Shown here: piece by piece, positions 1-4,923 of the stretch
How the letters are laid out: the number at the start of each line of letters is the position of its first letter
Numbering within the stretch: the first letter of the stretch is position 1
DNA from: an uncultured Rhodobiaceae bacterium
GTDB lineage: Archaea > Thermoplasmatota > Poseidoniia > Poseidoniales > Poseidoniaceae
NCBI GenBank assembly: GCA_937911445.1
Contig: CALDQY010000211.1
Coordinates: forward strand, 1 to 6,476
Direction of reading: 5' to 3'
Length of the DNA: 6,476 nt
Translations under genes and position numbers: made by a program
The notes under the pieces: generated by a model
Told to the model about the DNA's origin: nothing
Databases searched by the model: none
What the model saw: only the letters and a program-made list of their open reading frames with translations

Positions 1-1
1 A

Positions 2-625
2 CTCGAGGACGAATCGTTTGGACTGGAACTCTGGCTTGAATTGATTGAGCACGCTCAACAGCAGTGTCCTGCCTTCTTCCGTCTCATTGACAGAATCGAG
101 CAAGACATGGAATTTGGACGCTCGCCTGCGCTCGAGGATTTGGTTTTTGAAGTCGATTTGGAGAACGTTGTGACCAAGCGAGCCAATCTCTTCGTATTCA
201 TGCACAACCTTTCGAAAAAGAGTCGAACTGTTGTGTTCAGAGTCCAATCTCCAGATTTCCGTCCAAATCAAATTGCAATGCGTTACGACCTTGCGCCTGG
301 TAAGGAGATGTGGTGGTCCAGTGAATCTTTGCCAGTCGCAGTTGAAGGAAACGAAGATGTTCTCGGCAAAATGACTGGCTTGCTCCGTGATGGGACCATG
401 GCGTGGCAAACGCTCCTTCCAGAACGGTTTGGAGAAGCGACAGTTTCTGTACGTTTGGAAGAAGTCAGCGGTGATCTTCTCATCGGTCGTCAAATCAACG
501 TCAACGTCCGTAATGAATTCCGTACTCGCTTGCGTCGACTTGTTACGGTCTCTGCACAATTGCTCGGCTCACTTGTTATCGCTCTGGGAGCAGTCCTTGA
601 GTTGTTGGAAATTTTCAACGTCTGA
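2..625 (+). CDS. Unrecognised protein with C-terminal membrane segment (5' end cut by window)
   Basis: The frame is open from the first bases of the window, so the gene starts upstream; 207 codons and a TGA stop are visible. The TTG at 41 could be read as a start, but the 13 codons before it are also open and protein-like, so I treat the gene as partial. I do not recognise the family. The visible part is a mixed, probably soluble domain with a run of alternating hydrophobic residues (FVFMHNLSKKSRTVVFRVQS) suggesting beta strands. A basic patch (RTRLRRL) is followed by about 25 hydrophobic residues up to the C-terminus, which looks like one membrane helix. This gives a tail-anchor-like layout with the bulk of the protein probably in the cytoplasm. 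The next gene lies 51 bases downstream on the same strand. Function is unknown. Confidence 0.75.
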   Translation, partial: LEDESFGLELWLELIEHAQQQCPAFFRLIDRIEQDMEFGRSPALEDLVFEVDLENVVTKRANLFVFMHNLSKKSRTVVFRVQSPDFRPNQIAMRYDLAPGKEMWWSSESLPVAVEGNEDVLGKMTGLLRDGTMAWQTLLPERFGEATVSVRLEEVSGDLLIGRQINVNVRNEFRTRLRRLVTVSAQLLGSLVIALGAVLELLEIFNV

Positions 626-660
626 GCAGGATTTTTCAAGCCATAGGTTTGAAATGCGAA

Positions 661-676
661 ACCACTACGCAGTGGT
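661..676 (+). promoter_or_regulatory. Perfect inverted repeat touching a start codon
   Basis: ACCACT (661-666) and AGTGGT (671-676) are exact reverse complements around the four-base loop ACGC. The last base of the repeat is immediately followed by the ATG at 677. As RNA it would form a six-pair stem ending at the start codon; as DNA it could be a dyad operator. No SD sequence is visible before this ATG. The repeat is seen directly; any regulatory role is inference. Confidence 0.45.
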
Positions 677-1684
677 ATGTTGGGTTCGAAAGACCAAGCA
701 GACGAACGCCCTGATGCAGAGTTGAGAGACCGCTTGCATGCCATGGAAGCAAAGGTACGCAAGTTGCGAGATGTCCGCAACAATTTCAGTTCTGATGCTC
801 GTTCTGCCGCTGAGCAACGAAACGCTGTTCAAGCGCAGTACAAGGAGCACCGTGAAAAGGTTGATGTTGTCCTTGCTGAAGTCAAGGCCATTCGCTCAGA
901 AGTTCGAATCTTCAAGGAAAAGCGAAATGCCATTCAAGATCAAATCAAGTCGGTCATTGGTCAAGCCAAAGGACGCCGTGGTGAAAAGAGCGAAAAGAAG
1001 AGTGCAACAGCAGAACACGCCCAATTGAAGCGAGACGTTGCCCAACTCGAGAATCTCTACAACACCTCTGCTATGGGTCCAAAGAAGGAGAAAGAAACCA
1101 TGGAGAAAATCAAACTCATGCACCGACGCATCCAGGAATTGGCTCCTGATGTCGAAGCCTTTGAGTTGGTTGCTATCGACCTCGATGATCTCGATTCTGC
1201 CATCAAGACGCTCAAAGCAGAAGCCGATGCTGCTCACCAAGCAATGCTCGAAGCTGTTGGTCGTGCTGATGAAAAATCCAAGGAAGTGGATGAAGCGTTT
1301 GCTCACCGCGACTTCCTCAAAGCCGAGGGCGACCGACACCACAACGAGTATGTCGCACTCCGAGCCAAGGCGGACGATACGCATGCCAAGATCGATGAAA
1401 TGATGGCTGACGTCAACAAGGTTCGAGATGAATTGAACATGGCTCGTGAGGAACGTAAGTCATGGATGACTGAGCACAACAATGCTGTTACAAAGAGTCT
1501 CAAGACCGGTGCTGAATCTGAAGAAGTTGCTGAAGAATTGATTTCCAATCTCCTTAGTGAAGGAACACTTACCTTCGGTGGAATGGGTCAGGAAGAAACC
1601 ACAGCCACCGCAAGACCACGTCGTGGTGGAAAGAAGAAGAAGATGGGCCGAATCGATATGTCGGCTGGTCGTCGACGACGCTGA
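677..1684 (+). CDS. Archaeal coiled-coil protein (COG1340-like) with basic C-terminal tail
   Basis: This 335-residue protein is almost entirely charged heptad-like helix rich in Lys, Glu, Ala and Arg from about residue 15 to 280, predicting a long coiled coil without membrane segments or signal peptide. A short conserved-looking segment near residues 285-305 (EEVAEELISNLLSEGTLTF) resembles the end of archaeal coiled-coil proteins of the COG1340 type, and length fits that group. The last ~25 residues are strongly basic (RPRRGGKKKKMGR, ending GRRRR), which suggests contact with nucleic acid or ribosome. The role of the family is not established. ATG at 677 is the first start in frame; ATG at 743 is a possible later start. 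No SD is visible. The gene ends 5 bases before the nucleotidyltransferase, so the two are probably co-transcribed. The family call rests on remembered resemblance. Confidence 0.75.
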   Translation: MLGSKDQADERPDAELRDRLHAMEAKVRKLRDVRNNFSSDARSAAEQRNAVQAQYKEHREKVDVVLAEVKAIRSEVRIFKEKRNAIQDQIKSVIGQAKGRRGEKSEKKSATAEHAQLKRDVAQLENLYNTSAMGPKKEKETMEKIKLMHRRIQELAPDVEAFELVAIDLDDLDSAIKTLKAEADAAHQAMLEAVGRADEKSKEVDEAFAHRDFLKAEGDRHHNEYVALRAKADDTHAKIDEMMADVNKVRDELNMAREERKSWMTEHNNAVTKSLKTGAESEEVAEELISNLLSEGTLTFGGMGQEETTATARPRRGGKKKKMGRIDMSAGRRRR

Positions 1685-1689
1685 TTAGC

Positions 1690-2718
1690 ATGCTTGGCAT
1701 CATCATGGCTGGCGGCCAAGGCTCCCGATTGCGCCCAATAACGGACGTTCGTCCAAAACCAATGGTCGAAGTTCTTGGCCGCCCAGTCATTGACTTCGTC
1801 AAAGATTCGATGGTTCAAGGTGGTGTTGACAATCTCATCGTAACAACGGGCTATCGAGGCGATATGCTCGCTGCCCATGTTGAGCATTGGAATGTAGATG
1901 GACGCACTGCACGGATTAACCAAGAAGCAACGCCAATGGGGACAGCGGGTAGTGTCCGTCTCTTACTCGATGAAATCACAGAAACCGTCATCATAGGTTC
2001 TGGAGATTCCGTCGCATCCTTCGATGTTGCTGCATTGCTCGAAGCACACAAGCGTAGTGGTGCAAAAGCGACGATGGCGTTGTGGGAAGTTGAAGATCCC
2101 AGTCCGTTTGGTATCGTAGGTTTGTCAACAACCAATGAAGGTGATGTTGACGGCACGCTCCGTGAAGGTTACATTCGACAATTCAAGGAAAAACCAACGC
2201 CAGAGGAAGCATTCAGCAATGTCATAAATGCAGGATTGTACATTCTCGAGCCTGATGTCATGGCATTGGTTCCAGAGGGAGAGAAGTACGACTTTTCGAA
2301 AGATCTCTTCCCACGTCTACTCGAAATGGGTTGGCCGATGTATGCCCAAGCCATCAACGGTGTTTGGTTTGATGTTGGATCACCTTCGGAATTAATTCGA
2401 GCACAAAACGTTCTCATCGAACGGAAGAATGAACTTTCGTTCCCAATTCCTGAAGGGGCTCGAATCGAACATGGTTCCTTCATCGATCCAACGGCTCATG
2501 TTCACGAGGATGCAACCGTTGTGAATTCAGTTATCGCTCAACACGCAGTTGTTGGAGCAAACACGGTGCTGAAACATTGTGTGCTCATGAATGGTTCAAA
2601 GGTTGAGGATGGTGTGCATTTGGAGTACGTTATCCTCTCGCCTAGTGCCATTGTTTCGAGCAATGTTTCGACTTCGAACGTTATCTTGGGTGACAATGAG
2701 CGCCTTGAAAACGTTTGA
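1690..2718 (+). CDS. Sugar-phosphate nucleotidyltransferase with C-terminal left-handed beta-helix-like region
   Basis: This 342-residue protein belongs to the NTP_transferase family (COG1208 type), which joins a sugar 1-phosphate to an NTP to give an NDP-sugar and pyrophosphate. The signature loop is at residues 7-25 (AGGQGSRLRPITDVRPKPM), with the GxGxRL motif and the lysine of PKP. Other family landmarks are GTAGS at 84-88, a GD pair at 105-106 in the metal-binding position, EDPSPFG at 135-141, EKP at 167-169, NAGLYI at 180-185 and WFDVGSPSE at 226-234. From about residue 256 the sequence changes to hexapeptide-like repeats typical of a left-handed beta helix. The ATG at 1690 is needed to include the first beta strand (LGII), so the ATG at 1705 is too late. 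No SD is visible; the start is 5 bases after the coiled-coil gene. The sugar and nucleotide cannot be decided from sequence; glucose-1-P and mannose-1-P are the usual substrates. Confidence 0.88.
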   Translation: MLGIIMAGGQGSRLRPITDVRPKPMVEVLGRPVIDFVKDSMVQGGVDNLIVTTGYRGDMLAAHVEHWNVDGRTARINQEATPMGTAGSVRLLLDEITETVIIGSGDSVASFDVAALLEAHKRSGAKATMALWEVEDPSPFGIVGLSTTNEGDVDGTLREGYIRQFKEKPTPEEAFSNVINAGLYILEPDVMALVPEGEKYDFSKDLFPRLLEMGWPMYAQAINGVWFDVGSPSELIRAQNVLIERKNELSFPIPEGARIEHGSFIDPTAHVHEDATVVNSVIAQHAVVGANTVLKHCVLMNGSKVEDGVHLEYVILSPSAIVSSNVSTSNVILGDNERLENV

Positions 2719-2727
2719 AATAAATAG
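2718..2727 (+). promoter_or_regulatory. Possible TATA-like promoter element for the 75-residue protein gene
   Basis: AAATAAATAG lies directly after the nucleotidyltransferase stop and about 45 bases before the ATG at 2773. An archaeal TATA box here would place transcription start near 2748-2750 and leave a leader of roughly 23 bases carrying the GGAG at 2761. The match is to an A/T-rich consensus only, so this is tentative. Confidence 0.3.
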
Positions 2728-2760
2728 ATTGCAGGCACTGAGTTCTAATACCCTCGGTCT

Positions 2761-2764
2761 GGAG
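2761..2764 (+). promoter_or_regulatory. Shine-Dalgarno site GGAG
   Basis: GGAG is followed by eight bases and then ATG at 2773. It is one of the few clear SD-like sites in this window and supports the chosen start of the 75-residue protein. Confidence 0.5.
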
Positions 2765-2772
2765 AAAGCATC

Positions 2773-3000
2773 ATGGCACCGGAACGTACGTACGATCGAA
2801 CATGGGAAGAAATTGAATCCATGCTAGCACGTGCGGAGAAGAAGATGAGAAAGTGGAAGGACTTTTTCGAAGATTGTCGAGAGCGTGGCGATCGTGATGG
2901 CATGAAGGATGCTGCTCGCAACTTCAAGGCGCTGGAAGGCGTCATTAAGACGCTTAAATGGACACTCGGTGATGTGAGTATCGATACACCGTTGGAGTGA
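2773..3000 (+). CDS. Small charged helical protein, unknown function
   Basis: This is a 75-residue protein that I do not recognise. It is rich in Lys, Arg, Glu and Asp, with tryptophans at WEEIE, RKWKDFF and LKWTLG, and should form two amphipathic helices (about residues 8-37 and 41-65) joined at a Gly-Asp turn (RGDRDG). There are no cysteines, signal peptide or membrane segment. It is probably a real gene: it fills the space between two confident genes, has a GGAG SD eight bases before its ATG, and uses codons like its neighbours. It sits 54 bases after the nucleotidyltransferase and may be read from its own promoter. Its TGA stop (2998-3000) directly abuts the stop of the oppositely oriented pdxS. 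A small helical-hairpin adaptor or nucleic-acid-associated protein is possible but unproven. Confidence 0.7.
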   Translation: MAPERTYDRTWEEIESMLARAEKKMRKWKDFFEDCRERGDRDGMKDAARNFKALEGVIKTLKWTLGDVSIDTPLE

Positions 3001-3993
3001 TTACCAACCGCGTTGGTCCAATCGAACTTCAAGCGTTTCTAGCTCATCGCCCTTCATCGGGTCACCTTCGGTCATGGCTTGGGCTTCAGCAACCTTGCTC
3101 GCATCATCGTAGTGAGCGGTTGCCATGACAATGGCATCAGCCATGTTTGGTGGATCATCGGACTTGAAAATTCCAGATCCGACGAAGATACCATCCATAC
3201 CCATGCGCATCATGTGCGAGGCGTCAGCTGGTGTAGCAATTCCCCCAGCCGAGAACGTGACAACCGGGAGTCGTCCAAGTGTCTTGACTTCGTCCAACAC
3301 GGAGCGAATGGAAGCATGCATGTCTCCATCGATGGTGCCAAATGGTGTTCCCAAGTAGGTTCCTGGAAGTTTCGATGTGTTGGCGAGAACTCGATAGCGT
3401 TCCATGATGAGGTCTGCTGTTTCATCGAGAAGGTCCTCATCCATGGACTGGACTTGCTTGATTTCTTGTGTGATGAGTCGAGAGTGCGTCACCGCTGCGA
3501 CAAGATTGCCGGTACCAGCTTCTCCTTTGGTTCGAATCATGGCCGCACCTTCGTGAATACGACGAACGGCTTCGCCAAGTTCGGTTGCACCACAAACGAA
3601 TGGGATTTCGTAGGCTTTCTTGTTGATGTGGAAGAACGGATCAGCAGGTGTGAGAACTTCGGATTCGTCAACCATATCAACGCCCATGGACTCGAGGATT
3701 CGTGCTTCGCCTTCGTGACCAATACGGGCCTTGGCCATGACTGGAATCGATGTGCAGTCAAGAATGCCTTGAATCATGTCCGGATGACTCGTGCGAGCAA
3801 CGCCGCCTGCCTTGCGAATGTCTGCTGGAACTCGCTCGAGTGCCATAACCGCAACAGCTCCAGCATCTTCTGCGACAGCAGCCTGTTCAGCATCAACAAC
3901 GTCCATGATGACGCCACCTTGTTGCATTCGAGCAAAGCCACGCTTGATGAGGTCGCTTCCGTGACGTAGTTGGGTAAAGTCGGTACGGGTCAT
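3001..3993 (-). CDS. pdxS: PdxS, pyridoxal 5'-phosphate synthase lyase subunit
   Basis: PdxS (Pdx1/SNZ) builds pyridoxal 5'-phosphate from ribose 5-phosphate, glyceraldehyde 3-phosphate and ammonia; the ammonia normally comes from the glutaminase PdxT. The whole protein shows the (beta/alpha)8 family pattern: GGVIMDVVDAEQA at 26-38, VMALERVPADIR at 49-60, PVMAKARIGH at 84-93, RTKGEAGTGN at 154-163, SAGGIATPADA at 248-258 and GIFVGSGIFKSDDP at 268-281. By comparison with remembered Bacillus PdxS, Asp31, Lys88 and Lys156 correspond to the active-site Asp24, Lys81 and Lys149. At 330 residues it is longer than bacterial PdxS (about 295) because of an insertion around residues 195-237, as in methanogen PdxS. 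The ATG at 3993 is chosen over a TTG at 4002 because GGAGAGG (4004-4010) is ten bases before the ATG but only one before the TTG. No pdxT lies in the window. Confidence 0.96.
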   Translation of the reverse strand: MTRTDFTQLRHGSDLIKRGFARMQQGGVIMDVVDAEQAAVAEDAGAVAVMALERVPADIRKAGGVARTSHPDMIQGILDCTSIPVMAKARIGHEGEARILESMGVDMVDESEVLTPADPFFHINKKAYEIPFVCGATELGEAVRRIHEGAAMIRTKGEAGTGNLVAAVTHSRLITQEIKQVQSMDEDLLDETADLIMERYRVLANTSKLPGTYLGTPFGTIDGDMHASIRSVLDEVKTLGRLPVVTFSAGGIATPADASHMMRMGMDGIFVGSGIFKSDDPPNMADAIVMATAHYDDASKVAEAQAMTEGDPMKGDELETLEVRLDQRGW

Positions 3994-4003
3994 GAGTATC
4001 AAT

Positions 4004-4010
4004 CCTCTCC
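4004..4010 (-). promoter_or_regulatory. Shine-Dalgarno site of pdxS
   Basis: On the minus strand GGAGAGG is followed by ten bases and then the pdxS ATG. It decides the start, because the in-frame TTG at 4002 is only one base away from it. Part of the site (GAGG) can pair with CCTC just upstream across a three-base loop, a weak four-pair stem. Confidence 0.5.
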
Positions 4011-4054
4011 GAGGTTTACCCCTTCAAGAAGGTTGGTTAAGCACCGTGATTGAA

Positions 4055-4330
4055 TCAGGAGCCAAGAACTGGTGAGTCGCCCTCTGCAATAGGCGCATCA
4101 GCAGCCTCAGTTTCGTTCCTTTCGATCCATTCTTCTTCCTCATCAGGAACATCAGTGTCAGCGAAGATGGCTTCAACTGGGCACTCTGGAACACATGCAC
4201 CACAGTCGATGCACTCGTCTGGATCAATGATGAGGTATGTGTCCATTTCACGGAATGCTTCTACAGGGCAAACTGCGACGCAATCTTGGTACTTGTGGTT
4301 CATGCATGCGGAGGTGACGACGTGAGTCAT
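4055..4330 (-). CDS. Seven-iron ferredoxin ([3Fe-4S][4Fe-4S]) with acidic tail
   Basis: This 91-residue protein is a small cytoplasmic electron carrier. The N-terminus MTHVVTSAC and the block DPDECIDCGACVPECP match the Azotobacter FdI-type seven-iron ferredoxins. There are exactly seven cysteines, at residues 9, 17, 21, 40, 43, 46 and 50. By family rule Cys9, 17 and 50 would bind [3Fe-4S], and Cys21, 40, 43 and 46 would bind [4Fe-4S]. The position of the usual extra cysteine (CxxC in the first motif) is His12, which argues for 3Fe rather than 4Fe at the first site. Residues 57-91 form an acidic tail (PDEEEEWIERNETEAAD). The frame is open further upstream to 4510, but the family N-terminus starts at this ATG, and the upstream codons overlap the preceding gene. 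No SD is visible. pdxS begins 61 bases downstream on the same strand. Confidence 0.93.
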   Translation of the reverse strand: MTHVVTSACMNHKYQDCVAVCPVEAFREMDTYLIIDPDECIDCGACVPECPVEAIFADTDVPDEEEEWIERNETEAADAPIAEGDSPVLGS

Positions 4331-4388
4331 AGGCTTGGGATTGTCATCAACTACTTGAATGATGTTCAGACGCCCGTGTGAGTTTAGG

Positions 4389-4799
4389 TTAGCCGAAAAT
4401 ATCAGCAGCAATCGCATCAACCGCTTGGCCAGGATAGACCGCGAGTTTGATTCGAATCTTGACAACAGGGTCGCTGTCGTTGGATGAGATGAGTTTGACC
4501 TTCTGTCCAATAGCGGATTCGAGATTCAACCTAAGATGGATCACGTTGTTTTCGTCGAGACGTGCATCCAGCTCGGAGAGGATATCAGCATGATGTGGTT
4601 GGAGTTTCTCAACAAACGATTCGATTTGTTTGTTTTTCTTGATTTGCGTCGAGAGCATTGCTACGCGTGGACCATGGTAGGACGTTGTCATATCGACATT
4701 CCACTCGCTTTCAGTCAACCATTCGAGGGCTTGGGTGACCAAATCAATGTCTTGCAATTCATGCGCAGTTGCTGCTGCATGAACGTGAAGAATGCCCAT
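4389..4799 (-). CDS. RNA-binding protein, COG1325 type (predicted exosome-associated)
   Basis: The 136-residue protein resembles the archaeal RNA-binding family PF01877/COG1325, long predicted from gene context to be linked to the exosome or RNA processing. Landmarks are an N-terminal strand with conserved His (ILHVHAAATAHE), a central TTSYHGPRVAML segment in the place of the family's GHYGNPI-like motif, FVEKL, the stretch ELDARLDENNVIHLRLNLESA, and the final strand VVKIRIKLAVYP. It has no cysteines or membrane segments. The ATG at 4799 gives a family-typical N-terminus; no SD is seen. It is the first gene of the minus-strand group, 58 bases before the ferredoxin, and is divergent from eS1 across 124 bases. 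Next to a ribosomal protein gene, a role in RNA metabolism is sensible. The family call rests on remembered motifs, so another small alpha/beta RNA-binding fold remains possible. Confidence 0.72.
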   Translation of the reverse strand: MGILHVHAAATAHELQDIDLVTQALEWLTESEWNVDMTTSYHGPRVAMLSTQIKKNKQIESFVEKLQPHHADILSELDARLDENNVIHLRLNLESAIGQKVKLISSNDSDPVVKIRIKLAVYPGQAVDAIAADIFG

Positions 4800-4858
4800 G
4801 AATGGACGTTACAGAGTGAAGGTCATGAGGTTTGCCGCTCTTCTTTTCCATCAATTTG

Positions 4859-4868
4859 CTTCATATAG
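4859..4868. promoter_or_regulatory. Possible shared TATA element between divergent genes
   Basis: TTCATATAGG (plus strand) reads CCTATATGAA on the minus strand, so the A/T core is nearly symmetric. For the plus strand it predicts transcription start near 4890, giving an eS1 leader of about 35 bases. For the minus strand it predicts a start near 4838, giving a leader of about 40 bases for the RNA-binding protein. No other TATA-like run is obvious in 4800-4923. Tentative. Confidence 0.4.
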
Positions 4869-4892
4869 GTGAGGTATGTCGGTTGAACGCTA

Positions 4893-4919
4893 GAGGGGTA
4901 GCCCCCTCAGATACCCCTC
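4893..4919 (+). promoter_or_regulatory. Overlapping inverted repeats before eS1: alternative hairpins or operator
   Basis: GAGGGGTA (4893-4900) is the exact reverse complement of TACCCCTC (4912-4919), an eight-pair stem with an 11-base loop. The same left arm, GAGGGG (4893-4898), also pairs exactly with CCCCTC at 4903-4908 across the four-base loop TAGC. The two pairings share the left arm and exclude each other. The structure ends four bases before the ATG at 4924 and would begin a few bases from the predicted 5' end of the mRNA. It could be a translational control site of a ribosomal protein mRNA, or a DNA operator. The repeats are seen; the function is inferred. Confidence 0.5.
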
Positions 4920-4923
4920 CGAG

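Noticed and set aside
387..725. Overlapping plus-strand frame of 112 codons across the end of the first gene
   Set aside because: It overlaps two better frames, has unnatural composition, and runs into the coiled-coil gene.
896..1384. Minus-strand frame of 162 codons opposite the coiled-coil gene
   Set aside because: Runs of Lys/Glu codons read backwards give Phe/Leu-rich open frames; this explains the frame without a gene.
3079..3969. Long plus-strand frame (296 codons) antisense to pdxS
   Set aside because: It lies wholly inside the opposite strand of a confident PdxS gene. Its product is Cys/His/Asn-rich with no recognisable family, and no promoter or SD supports it.
3994..4002. TTG start adding three residues to PdxS
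   Set aside because: It would be one base from the SD site, too close for initiation; the ATG at 3993 has proper spacing.
4004..4014. CCTC-TCC-GAGG four-pair stem at the pdxS SD
   Set aside because: Four pairs with a three-base loop are expected often by chance, so it is not reported as a regulatory element by itself.
4331..4510. Sixty-codon N-terminal extension of the ferredoxin frame
   Set aside because: Much of it overlaps the end of the RNA-binding protein gene. The residues are unlike any ferredoxin, and the family N-terminus (MTxVVT) begins exactly at the ATG at 4330.
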